A DNA stretch of 5,712 nt from Xanthobacteraceae bacterium (lineage in GTDB: Bacteria; Pseudomonadota; Alphaproteobacteria; Rhizobiales; Xanthobacteraceae): assembly GCA_030040825.1 (NCBI GenBank), contig JASHSY010000074.1:1-5712 (forward strand), read 5' to 3'. Position 1 is the first letter of the stretch. Each line of letters begins with the position of its first letter. The notes beneath the pieces were generated by a model. It was not told the origin of the DNA. It made no database searches and worked only from the letters and a program-made list of their open reading frames with translations. This document shows positions 1 through 5,712 of the stretch, piece after piece. The position numbers and the translations under genes are program-made.

Positions 1-1371
1 GTCAAAATCGCCGGCGCGCCGGCTAGTCTCGAATATCGCAAAATGCGCGATGAACCCGACGCCGAGGTGCGCATTTCCGGCCTGCTCGATCAGGCTGCCC
101 GCAACAATCTCGGCTTCCATATGGGTGAAGCCGTTAGCGGCGCTGTTCCGATCCGGATCGCCGGCCGCGTCGCGTCCAGCTCCGATCGGGAGGGCCGGTT
201 CAATGTCGAAGCCGACCTGACGCCGGCACAGATCGACGGCTTGTTGCCGGGCTGGTCCAAGCCGTCCGGTAAGCCGGCGCGCGCGACGTTCACGCTGACG
301 ACCAAGCCGCAATCGGTTCGCATCGACGATCTTCTGATCGAAGGCGCCGGAGGCGGCGTCAAGGGCAGCATCGACTTCGACGGCTCCGGCGAAGTTCAAT
401 CGGCAAATTTCCCGGTTTACGGCTTCTCCGACGGCGACCGCACCAGCCTCAAAATAGATCGCGCGGCCGATGGCGCTTTGCGCGTTGTGATGCGCGGCGA
501 GGTCTACGATGGGCGCGCATTTGTCAAAACTGCGGCCGGCGCTGCGTCTGGAAATAACGGCGACAAGCGGCACGCCATCGATCTCGATCTCGACATGCGG
601 ATTGGTGCGGTCGTCGGCTTCAATGGCGAGGCGTTGCGTGGGCTGGAGCTGAAGATGTCACGGCGTGCCGGTGAAGTGCGCAGCTTCAGTCTCTCGGCCA
701 AGATCGGGCACGATGCGACCCTGACCGGCGATTTGCGCGGACGCGCCGGCGCTCGACAGGTGGTCTACCTGGAAAGCACCGACGCAGGTGCGTTCTTTCG
801 CTTCACCGACGTCTATTCGCGCATGAGTGGCGGCCAGATGGCGATCGCGATGGATGCTCCGGTGGGTGACAATCCGGTGCAACAAGGCATCCTCAGCGTG
901 CGCAATTTCGCGGTGCGTGATGAAACGCAGCTTGAACGCGCCGTCAACAACAACCCGCAGAACCGCCGCAACGCCAATGCCATCGATTTCTCCAACATGC
1001 GAGTCGAGTTCGCGCGTATGCCGGGGCGGGTTGGGTTGCGCAACGGCGTGGTGCGTGGGCCGGTGCTCGGCGGCACCATCGACGGCGTGGTCGACTACAA
1101 GAACGACGACGTGCACCTGCGCGGCACCCTGGTGCCGCTCTACGGCCCCAATAATCTGCTCGGGCAGATTCCCGTGCTCGGCCTGTTTATGGGGGGCGAT
1201 AAGGAAGGACTGTTCGGCCTCACTTATGAAGTGGTCGGCCGGCCGGGCAATCCGATATTACGGATCAATCCGATATCGGCGCTGGCGCCGGGTATCTTGC
1301 GCAAAATCTTCGAATTTCCGGCCAATGGCGATAGCAGCACGACCGAACCGGCGCCGCTGAATTACCGCTAA
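1..1371 (+). CDS. AsmA-like / DUF3971 envelope protein, C-terminal part (5' end outside window)
   Basis: The reading frame is open from base 1 to the TAA at 1369-1371 (456 residues), so the ATG at 43 is probably internal and the true start lies upstream. The fragment is rich in short alternating polar/hydrophobic stretches with many Gly and Asp, as expected for the repeated beta-strands of AsmA/TamB/YhdP-type proteins. The last ~90 residues carry the hallmark C-terminal block of this group: RGTLVP (fragment residues 374-379), then an IPVLG / GGDKEG / FGLTYEV series, and NPISALAPG (423-431) just before the end. Family members are large, usually anchored in the inner membrane by one N-terminal segment (not visible here), span the periplasm and are implicated in moving phospholipid to the outer membrane. 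That role is inferred from the family. No substrate can be read from the sequence. It is convergent with tyrS across an 85-bp gap. The family call is fairly sure; which AsmA-clan paralogue it is remains open. Confidence 0.8.
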   Translation, partial: VKIAGAPASLEYRKMRDEPDAEVRISGLLDQAARNNLGFHMGEAVSGAVPIRIAGRVASSSDREGRFNVEADLTPAQIDGLLPGWSKPSGKPARATFTLTTKPQSVRIDDLLIEGAGGGVKGSIDFDGSGEVQSANFPVYGFSDGDRTSLKIDRAADGALRVVMRGEVYDGRAFVKTAAGAASGNNGDKRHAIDLDLDMRIGAVVGFNGEALRGLELKMSRRAGEVRSFSLSAKIGHDATLTGDLRGRAGARQVVYLESTDAGAFFRFTDVYSRMSGGQMAIAMDAPVGDNPVQQGILSVRNFAVRDETQLERAVNNNPQNRRNANAIDFSNMRVEFARMPGRVGLRNGVVRGPVLGGTIDGVVDYKNDDVHLRGTLVPLYGPNNLLGQIPVLGLFMGGDKEGLFGLTYEVVGRPGNPILRINPISALAPGILRKIFEFPANGDSSTTEPAPLNYR

Positions 1372-1443
1372 AACATGATCCGGAAAAAGCTTGCCCGCGG
1401 ACTTGATCCGAGGGTGGATACCGGCCTTTTCGAACGATCATGC
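1372..1443. repeat. Nested imperfect palindrome, probable dispersed intergenic repeat
   Basis: Outer arms are CATGATCCGGAAAA (1374-1387) and TTTTCGAACGATCATG (1427-1442): a perfect 7-bp tip (CATGATC/GATCATG), a 3-nt AAC bulge, then a CGAAAA-like segment against TTTTCG with one mismatch. Inside lies a second stem, CCCGCGGA (1394-1401) with TCCGAGGG (1407-1414) around the loop CTTGA, with one mismatch. From memory, CATGATCCGGAAAA...TTTTC...GATCATG units are frequent between genes in Bradyrhizobium and relatives, so this is probably one copy of a dispersed element. Only one copy is present in the window, so its repetitive nature is inferred. It begins directly after the stop codon of the AsmA-like gene. 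Confidence 0.6.
1384..1430. terminator. Possible bidirectional terminator between the AsmA-like gene and tyrS
   Basis: Read on the minus strand (tyrS direction), the inner 8-bp stem (1414 to 1394, one mismatch, 5-nt loop) is followed after 5 nt by TTTTT (complement of 1384-1388). The stem begins about 43 nt beyond the tyrS stop. Read on the plus strand, the same stem is followed after 12 nt by TTTT (1427-1430). The convergent setting suits a shared terminator. The gap between stem and T-run, and the short T-runs, make it a weak intrinsic terminator, especially on the plus strand. The structure may serve only as a repeat or RNA-stabilising hairpin. Confidence 0.35.
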
Positions 1444-1456
1444 CGCAGCGAAAGCT

Positions 1457-2707
1457 CTAGACTGGCTTAAGCAATACGTGGCGCTTGCGGCCAAGCGAGA
1501 GCTTGATCACGCCGCCCACCAAATTTTCTGGTGTGAGAAGTCGAACTTCGTCATGGACGGTTTCATCGTTGACCTTGAGGCCGCCGCCACGGACTAGTCG
1601 CCGCGCTTCGCCAATCGACGAAACCAAGTTCGCTTTGACCGCGGCATCGATTACCCGGAGCCCTTTGGTAAGGTCACCGCCGTTAATTTCGATTGTCGGC
1701 AAGGTGGCGCTCAAGCCGCCTTCCTCGAATGTGGTGCGCGCCGTGCCGGCGGCCTCCTCGGCGGCGGCGCGGCCATGCACGAGAGCGGTCGCTTCGGTCG
1801 CGAGCTTTTTCTTTGCTTCGTTGATTTCGGCGCCCTCGAGCGCCGCGAGCCGCTCAATCTCCGGAAGCGGGAGCACCGTGAACAATTTCAGAAAGCGGGC
1901 GACGTCGGCATCCTCGGTATTGCGCCAATACTGCCAGTAGTCATAGGGGCTCACCAGCTCGGCGTTGAGCCACACCGCGCCGGCGGCGGTCTTGCCCATC
2001 TTGGCGCCCGACGATGTGGTGATCAGCGGCGAGGTCAGCGCAAACAGTTGTGCATTGTGCAAACGGCGGCCGAGATCGATACCGTTGACGATGTTGCCCC
2101 ACTGGTCGGAGCCGCCCATTTGCAGCACGCAGCCGTAGCGCCGGTAGAGCTCGACGAAATCGTAAGCCTGCAGGATCATGTAATTGAATTCGAGGAACGA
2201 GAGTTCCTGCTGGCGGTCGAGCCGCAATTTCACCGAATCGAAAGCGAGCATGCGGTTGATCGAGAAGTGGCGTCCGACATCGCGCAGGAAATCGATGTAA
2301 TTGAGCGTGTTCAGCCAGTCGGCGTTGTTGGCCATCACCGCGTTGCCGCCGGCATTCTCGAACTTCAGGAATTTGCCGAAGATCGCACGGATGCTCTTCA
2401 TATTGTTGTCAATGTCGTCGTCGGTCAGGAGTCGCCGGCTCTCATCCTTGCCGGAGGGATCGCCGACCCGTGTCGTGCCGCCGCCCATCAGCGCGATCGG
2501 CCGGTGACCGGTCTGTTGCAACCAATAAAGCAGCATGATCGGCAACAGGGATCCGACATGCAGCGAAGGCGCCGTGCAGTCGAAGCCGATATAGGCCGTG
2601 ATGGTCGAGGAGCGCGCCAAGGCATCCATGGCGTCGGGCTCGGAGACCTGATGGATGAATCCCCGGCTCGCCAGCACGTTGAGAAAGTCGGACTTGTAGG
2701 TGCTCAT
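1457..2707 (-). CDS. tyrS: Tyrosyl-tRNA synthetase
   Basis: Class I aminoacyl-tRNA synthetase that activates tyrosine with ATP and charges tRNA-Tyr in the cytoplasm. The product is 416 residues, usual for bacterial TyrRS. Visible motifs: YIGFDCTAPSLHVGS (39-53), in which HVGS is the HIGH signature and Tyr39/Asp43 sit in the substrate pocket region; GDPSGKD (82-88); YMILQAYD (176-183), with Asp183 at the tyrosine-OH-binding position of the family; GGSDQWGN (198-205); and KMGKT (236-240), the KMSKS-type loop. A C-terminal S4 RNA-binding domain covers about 350-410. The frame is open further upstream to a TTG at 2731, but the ATG at 2707 gives the standard N-terminus MSTYKSDFL and leaves a ~32-nt leader from the predicted promoter, so I chose it. 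A GAGAAG lies roughly 10-15 nt upstream as a weak ribosome binding site. The gene is divergent from anmK. All core motifs are intact and nothing suggests decay. Confidence 0.97.
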   Translation of the reverse strand: MSTYKSDFLNVLASRGFIHQVSEPDAMDALARSSTITAYIGFDCTAPSLHVGSLLPIMLLYWLQQTGHRPIALMGGGTTRVGDPSGKDESRRLLTDDDIDNNMKSIRAIFGKFLKFENAGGNAVMANNADWLNTLNYIDFLRDVGRHFSINRMLAFDSVKLRLDRQQELSFLEFNYMILQAYDFVELYRRYGCVLQMGGSDQWGNIVNGIDLGRRLHNAQLFALTSPLITTSSGAKMGKTAAGAVWLNAELVSPYDYWQYWRNTEDADVARFLKLFTVLPLPEIERLAALEGAEINEAKKKLATEATALVHGRAAAEEAAGTARTTFEEGGLSATLPTIEINGGDLTKGLRVIDAAVKANLVSSIGEARRLVRGGGLKVNDETVHDEVRLLTPENLVGGVIKLSLGRKRHVLLKPV

Positions 2708-2744
2708 CGGGACTCGGGCTTCTCGCGCCAAAGGCGGCGGCCGC

Positions 2745-2753
2745 TGATATAAC
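2745..2753 (+). promoter_or_regulatory. Predicted extended -10 promoter element of anmK
   Basis: TGATATAAC fits the extended -10 pattern TGnTATAAT with 5 of 6 hexamer matches. No convincing -35 is seen 16-18 bp upstream (GC-rich sequence), which is compatible with an extended -10 promoter. Transcription would start near 2760, leaving a leader of about 34 nt before the anmK ATG. It shares its bases with the opposing tyrS -10. Confidence 0.4.
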
Positions 2754-2774
2754 AGGCGACCCGCACCGATTCAA
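2746..2774 (-). promoter_or_regulatory. Predicted sigma-70-type promoter of tyrS
   Basis: On the minus strand TTGAAT (complement of 2769-2774) is followed by a 17-bp spacer and TATATC (complement of 2746-2751). Each hexamer matches the consensus at 4 of 6 positions, and the -10 is preceded by TGT, giving an extended -10 (TGnTATA). Transcription would begin near 2739, about 32 nt before the tyrS ATG. The -10 overlaps the predicted anmK -10 on the other strand. The -35 partly overlaps the putative anmK ribosome binding site. Predicted by eye only. Confidence 0.45.
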
Positions 2775-2793
2775 AGGAAACGCCAAACAATAA

Positions 2794-3930
2794 ATGCCGA
2801 CGTCAACGCAAGCAAAATCGCCACCGGTCGTGGCAATCGGGCTGATGAGCGGCACATCGCAAGACGGTGTCGATGTCGCGTTGATCGAGACCGACGGCGA
2901 GGACATTAGCCGTTTTGGGCCGACGGCGTACCGGACCTATTCGCGCGCCGAGCGCGCGCTGTTGCGCAGCGCCACCGCGGCGGCGGGGAACATCACCGAG
3001 CGCGCCGCCCGGCCGGGTGCCGTCGCCGAGGCCGAGACGGCGGTGACCGATGCGCATGCCGAAGCGGTCGAGACATTCCTTGCCGGCAACGGCATCGCCG
3101 CAGGCGATGTCACCGTGATCGGTTTCCACGGCCAGACTTTGCTGCACCGGCCGAGACAGCGGCTGACCGTGCAGATCGGCAACGGTCAGGCGCTCGCCGG
3201 CCGGCTCGGTATTGCCGTGGTCCACGATTTCCGTGCCGCCGACGTAGCCGCGGGCGGGGAGGGCGCGCCGCTGGCGCCGGTATTTCATCGTGCGCTCGTT
3301 CGCCGGCTCGACCGGGCGGCGCCGGTCGCGGTGCTTAATCTCGGCGGCGTTGCCAACGTCACCTTCATCGACGGCGATACCCTGATTGCGTGCGATACCG
3401 GGCCGGGCAACGCGCCGATCGACGACTTCCTGCGTGTGCGCACTGGCGCGCTGCTCGACGCCGACGGCAAGATCGCGGCGGCCGGCAAAGTCGACGAGCA
3501 AGCGATCGCCCGCATTCTGGCGGACGCGTTCTTTGCCAAACCGCCGCCGAAATCGCTCGACCGTAACGATTTTCGCGGCTTGATCGGCGAAGCCTTCCAT
3601 AACTGCAGCGTCGAAGATGGCGCCGCCACGCTCACCGCGCTCACGGCGGCTGCGGTCGCGCGTGTTGTGTCGCTTCTGCCGCGCGCGCCGAACACCTGGA
3701 TCGTCGCCGGCGGCGGCGCGCGCAATCCGACCTTGATGCGCATGCTCGCCGAACGTCTCGCACCAGCCAGCGTCGAATCCGGTCACGCCGCCGGCTGGTC
3801 GGTGGATTCGCTCGAAGCGCAGGCGTTCGCTTATCTGGCGGTCCGCAGCCTGCACGGTTTGCCGCTCAGTTTTCCGTCCACCACCGGCGTGCCGCGCTCG
3901 CTGACCGGCGGCGTGCTGGTAAGGCCTTAG
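2794..3930 (+). CDS. anmK: Anhydro-N-acetylmuramic acid kinase
   Basis: Cytoplasmic ATP-dependent enzyme that opens the 1,6-anhydro ring of anhydro-MurNAc and phosphorylates it to MurNAc-6-phosphate, a step in recycling of peptidoglycan fragments. The 378-residue product is full length for the family. Motifs in order: GLMSGTSQDGVD (16-27, phosphate-binding start of the ASKHA fold), GFHGQTLLHRP (110-120), VQIGNGQALA (126-135), VVHDFRAADVAAGGEGAPL (142-160), LNLGGVANVT (181-190), DTGPGN (201-206, whose Asp201 I take as the catalytic base by family analogy), DRNDF (256-260), VAGGGARNP (304-312) and DSLEAQAFAYLA (338-349). The ATG follows an AAAGGAAA tract at 2773-2780, about 15 nt away, rather distant for a ribosome binding site. 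It is divergent from tyrS and convergent with the acyl-CoA dehydrogenase gene. No MurNAc-6-P etherase (MurQ) gene is in the window. Confidence 0.96.
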   Translation: MPTSTQAKSPPVVAIGLMSGTSQDGVDVALIETDGEDISRFGPTAYRTYSRAERALLRSATAAAGNITERAARPGAVAEAETAVTDAHAEAVETFLAGNGIAAGDVTVIGFHGQTLLHRPRQRLTVQIGNGQALAGRLGIAVVHDFRAADVAAGGEGAPLAPVFHRALVRRLDRAAPVAVLNLGGVANVTFIDGDTLIACDTGPGNAPIDDFLRVRTGALLDADGKIAAAGKVDEQAIARILADAFFAKPPPKSLDRNDFRGLIGEAFHNCSVEDGAATLTALTAAAVARVVSLLPRAPNTWIVAGGGARNPTLMRMLAERLAPASVESGHAAGWSVDSLEAQAFAYLAVRSLHGLPLSFPSTTGVPRSLTGGVLVRP

Positions 3931-3937
3931 CCCTCGG

Positions 3938-3961
3938 CCCCTCTCCCATGCGGGAAGAGGG
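3938..3961. repeat. GC-rich hairpin between convergent anmK and acyl-CoA dehydrogenase genes
   Basis: CCCTCTCCC (3939-3947) pairs with GGGAAGAGGG (3952-3961) around the loop ATGC, giving 9 bp with a single bulged A. Neither strand has a T-run after the stem, so it is not a classical intrinsic terminator. Hairpins of the form CCCTCTCCC...GGGAGAGGG are, from memory, very common between genes in Bradyrhizobium-type genomes, so a dispersed repeat that also separates convergent transcripts is the best reading. The rest of the 66-bp gap (3931-3996) shows nothing else. Confidence 0.5.
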
Positions 3962-3996
3962 AAGATAGGTCGCATCCATTCTTGCGCCACGTCACC

Positions 3997-5151
3997 TCAG
4001 CCCTGCTGCTTCAGCCGTTCGCGCGTGAGGATGTATTTCATGATCTGCGCAGTGCCGTCGCCGATCTCAAGCCCCATCACGTCGCGCAACCGCTGCTGAT
4101 GCGGCAGATCGAGCGACCACCCATAATGGCCGTGCGTGAGCAGGCATTGATGGATCGTATCGACCGCGGTCTTCGGGCCGAGCCATTTGCACATCGCCGC
4201 TTCCGAGGTGTGCGGCGCGCCCGCGTCGCGCAGCCGCAGCGTGTGATAGCAAAGCTGCCGCACCGCCGCGATCAGGCTTTCGCATTCGGCGAGCGGGAAG
4301 GTGACCCCCTGATTGCGCGATAGCGGCGCGCCGAACGCTTGGCGCTCAGTCACATACGCCCAGGTCTCGTCAAGCGAGGCTTGTGCCGGCCCGACGCATT
4401 GCAGCCCGATCAGCGCCCGGCTGAAATCGAAGCCCTGCATCACCTGCACGAAGCCTTTGTTTTCGCCGCCGAGCATGTTTTCGCTGGGCACCGCCACATC
4501 GTCGAAGAAGATCGAGCCGCGGCCGACGACCTTGCTGCCGAGATCGTTCAGCCGGCTGGTAGCGATGCCGGGTGCGTCCATCGGCACCAAAAACGCCGAG
4601 ATGCCGCGCGCGCCGTCGTCCGGCTTGCCGGTGCGCGCGAACACCAGCACCGCGTCGGCCTGGATGGCGAGGCTGATCGAGGTTTTCTCGCCTTTGAGCA
4701 CATAGCCTGCATTGCTGCGCCGCGCCGACAGCGCGAGGTTGGCGGCATCCGAGCCGCCGCGCGGTTCGGTCAGCCCGATCGCGAACAGGCTTTCACCGCT
4801 GACGATGCGGGGCAGCCAGTGGCCGGCAAGCTCTTCGCTCGCATGACGGGCGATAATCTGGCCGCAGAGCGAGGAAAGCAGCTGTACATAGGCGATGTTG
4901 GGATCGCCATAGGCCACCGCCTCCATGATCAGCCCGCTGGTTTCGCTCGATTGGCCGAGCCCGCCGTATCGTTCCGGCAGATCGGGCGCGATCAAGCCGA
5001 GTGCGCCCATCTCGCGCATCAGCGCGCGGTCGATTTTTGTATCGCGCTCGCGCGCCTGATAGCCGGGTTTGAGCTTCTCGCGCGCGAAGCGATCCGCGGT
5101 CGCCCGAAATTCGCGCTGCTCGTCCGAGAGCGGCAGGGTTATGTTGCCCAT
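3997..5151 (-). CDS. aliB: Acyl-CoA dehydrogenase, probable cyclohexanecarboxyl-CoA dehydrogenase (AliB-like)
   Basis: FAD-dependent acyl-CoA dehydrogenase of 384 residues, normal for the family. Predicted reaction: alpha,beta-dehydrogenation of cyclohexanecarboxyl-CoA to cyclohex-1-ene-1-carboxyl-CoA, electrons passing to an electron-transfer flavoprotein. Three domains are visible: N-terminal helical (about 8-120), including LPERYGGLG (58-66); middle beta domain with FAIGLTEPRGGSD (123-135), the FAD/substrate signature; and C-terminal helical (from about 232), with RQAFGAPLSRNQG (270-282) and IGDGTAQIMK (363-372). Asp365 stands where medium-chain-type enzymes have the catalytic Glu of YEGT. 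The alternative helix-G base position, before Arg245, is Ser244. The start is set at the ATG at 5151; the open frame further upstream overlaps the 3' end of the SDR gene and gives a non-family N-terminus. No clear Shine-Dalgarno is seen. It lies 41 nt after the BadH-like gene on the same strand, probably in one operon. The family is certain; the substrate is inferred mainly from the BadH neighbour and recalled similarity. Confidence 0.85.
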   Translation of the reverse strand: MGNITLPLSDEQREFRATADRFAREKLKPGYQARERDTKIDRALMREMGALGLIAPDLPERYGGLGQSSETSGLIMEAVAYGDPNIAYVQLLSSLCGQIIARHASEELAGHWLPRIVSGESLFAIGLTEPRGGSDAANLALSARRSNAGYVLKGEKTSISLAIQADAVLVFARTGKPDDGARGISAFLVPMDAPGIATSRLNDLGSKVVGRGSIFFDDVAVPSENMLGGENKGFVQVMQGFDFSRALIGLQCVGPAQASLDETWAYVTERQAFGAPLSRNQGVTFPLAECESLIAAVRQLCYHTLRLRDAGAPHTSEAAMCKWLGPKTAVDTIHQCLLTHGHYGWSLDLPHQQRLRDVMGLEIGDGTAQIMKYILTRERLKQQG

Positions 5152-5192
5152 CGTTATTGGCTCATGGTTGTTGGCTTTAGCGCTTTTCGCCT

Positions 5193-5711
5193 TCACCCGG
5201 CCATGGTCAAACCGCCCGAGACGCTGATCACCTGGCCGGTGATGAAAGCGGCATCGTCGCTGGCGAGAAAGCAAATCGCACCATGCAAATCGTCCGGCTC
5301 GCCAAGGCGTCCAAGCGGGATGGCGCGGCGAAACGCTTCGTCGAGTTTTTCCGGATTGCGCGCGCCCTGCTTGTAATTGTCGTAGAGGCTGGTTTTGACC
5401 ACGCCCGGGCAGACGACGTTGACGGTGATGCCGTGGCGGGCGTGCTCGCGGGCGATGGTTTTGGAAAATCCGATCAGCCCGGCCTTGCAGGCGGCATAGA
5501 CCGCTTCGCCCGACGAGCCGACGCGGGCGGCATCGGAGGAGACGTTGACGATGCGGCCAGCTTTGCGCGCGATCATGCCCGGCAGCACCGCGTGATGCAT
5601 GTTGAGCGCGCCGGTGAGGTTGATGCCGATGATCCTCTCCCAGTCGGCCGGCGTCGTGTCGGCGAATAGTTCGAACACGTCCCAGCCGGCATTGTTGACC
5701 AGCGCGTTGAT
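5193..5711 (-). CDS. badH: Short-chain dehydrogenase, probable 2-hydroxycyclohexanecarboxyl-CoA dehydrogenase (BadH-like), N-terminus missing
   Basis: NAD(P)-dependent SDR enzyme expected to oxidise 2-hydroxycyclohexanecarboxyl-CoA to the 2-keto thioester, the substrate of the ring hydrolase BadI in the benzoate/cyclohexanecarboxylate route to pimeloyl-CoA. The frame is open to the window edge; 172 residues are present and the glycine-rich TGxxxGxG cofactor motif lies outside. Visible in fragment numbering: NNAG (6-9), catalytic Asn31 in INLTGAL, Ser59, and Tyr72/Lys76 in the YAACK form of YxxxK, then CPG (101-103) and the C-terminal FITGQVISVSGGLTM block. The stretches LVNNAGWD, NMHHAVLPGM, SDAARVGSSGEAVYAACK, REHARHGITVNVVCPG and NPEKLDEAF resemble R. 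palustris BadH as I remember it, well beyond general SDR similarity. It is upstream of the AliB-like gene on the same strand, and its promoter is outside the window. The SDR class is certain; BadH identity is likely but a relative such as a 3-oxoacyl-ACP reductase paralogue is possible. Confidence 0.85.
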   Translation of the reverse strand: MNALVNNAGWDVFELFADTTPADWERIIGINLTGALNMHHAVLPGMIARKAGRIVNVSSDAARVGSSGEAVYAACKAGLIGFSKTIAREHARHGITVNVVCPGVVKTSLYDNYKQGARNPEKLDEAFRRAIPLGRLGEPDDLHGAICFLASDDAAFITGQVISVSGGLTMAG

Positions 5712-5712
5712 C

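Noticed and set aside
827..1360. 177-codon plus-strand frame inside the AsmA-like gene
   Set aside because: Out-of-frame shadow rich in Arg, Ser, Trp and Cys, with no independent start signal.
1391..1597. Small plus-strand open frame starting in the palindromic repeat
   Set aside because: It begins at a TTG inside the repeat and runs antisense into the 3' end of tyrS, with no ribosome binding site or family resemblance.
2708..2731. N-terminal extension of tyrS by 8 residues from a TTG
   Set aside because: The ATG at 2707 gives the usual TyrRS N-terminus, and the predicted transcription start near 2739 would leave almost no leader for the TTG.
1775..2752. Long plus-strand open frame (325 codons) opposite tyrS
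   Set aside because: It lies wholly antisense to an intact tyrS with all motifs, its protein has no recognisable fold pattern, and long antisense frames are expected in GC-rich genes.
2803..3990. 395-codon minus-strand open frame opposite anmK
   Set aside because: Arg/Gly-rich low-information translation fully covered by a confident anmK; a GC-rich codon shadow.
5152..5274. 41-residue N-terminal extension of the acyl-CoA dehydrogenase
   Set aside because: It overlaps the 3' end of the BadH-like gene in another frame and is basic, Arg/His-rich and unlike the family, which begins close to the MGNITLPLSDEQ start.
4339..5376. 345-codon plus-strand open frame across the acyl-CoA dehydrogenase and SDR genes
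   Set aside because: It is antisense to two recognised enzyme genes and spans their junction. The translation is rich in Ala, Arg, His and Asp without motifs.

Overview
The window looks like chromosomal DNA from a high-GC alphaproteobacterium, most likely of the order Hyphomicrobiales (Rhizobiales), in the Bradyrhizobium / Rhodopseudomonas / Xanthobacteraceae neighbourhood. The grounds are the GC-rich codon use on all genes, the close match of two genes to Rhodopseudomonas palustris-type alicyclic acid degradation enzymes, and two intergenic palindromes of a kind common between genes in that group. This is a judgement from recalled sequences, not from a search.

Layout. Positions 1-1371 (+) hold the 3' part of a large AsmA-like / DUF3971 envelope protein gene whose start lies outside the window. 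It faces tyrS (1457-2707, -), the complete tyrosyl-tRNA synthetase gene. The 85-bp convergent gap carries a nested imperfect palindrome that may terminate transcription. tyrS and anmK (2794-3930, +; anhydro-N-acetylmuramic acid kinase) are divergent. Their 86-bp spacer contains a near-palindromic pair of extended -10 motifs that overlap head to head, a plausible shared bidirectional promoter. anmK then converges on a two-gene minus-strand set, with a GC-rich hairpin between them (3938-3961).

The minus-strand set is read from right to left: a short-chain dehydrogenase closely resembling BadH (2-hydroxycyclohexanecarboxyl-CoA dehydrogenase; 5193-5711, its N-terminus cut off by the window end), then an acyl-CoA dehydrogenase (3997-5151) best read as an AliB-like cyclohexanecarboxyl-CoA dehydrogenase. 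In R. palustris these enzymes catalyse the dehydrogenation of cyclohexanecarboxyl-CoA and, after hydration, the oxidation of the hydroxy-acyl-CoA to the 2-keto compound that is cleaved to pimeloyl-CoA. The pair therefore suggests the end of an alicyclic/aromatic acid catabolic operon whose other members (ligase AliA, hydratase BadK, ring hydrolase BadI) would lie beyond position 5712, if present.

The left half is housekeeping (envelope, translation, peptidoglycan recycling) and the right half is catabolic. I saw no tRNA, rRNA, CRISPR array, insertion sequence or phage gene. No wholly novel system is evident. The points most worth checking are the overlapping divergent promoters, the aspartate at the usual catalytic glutamate position of the acyl-CoA dehydrogenase, and the gene set beyond the right edge.
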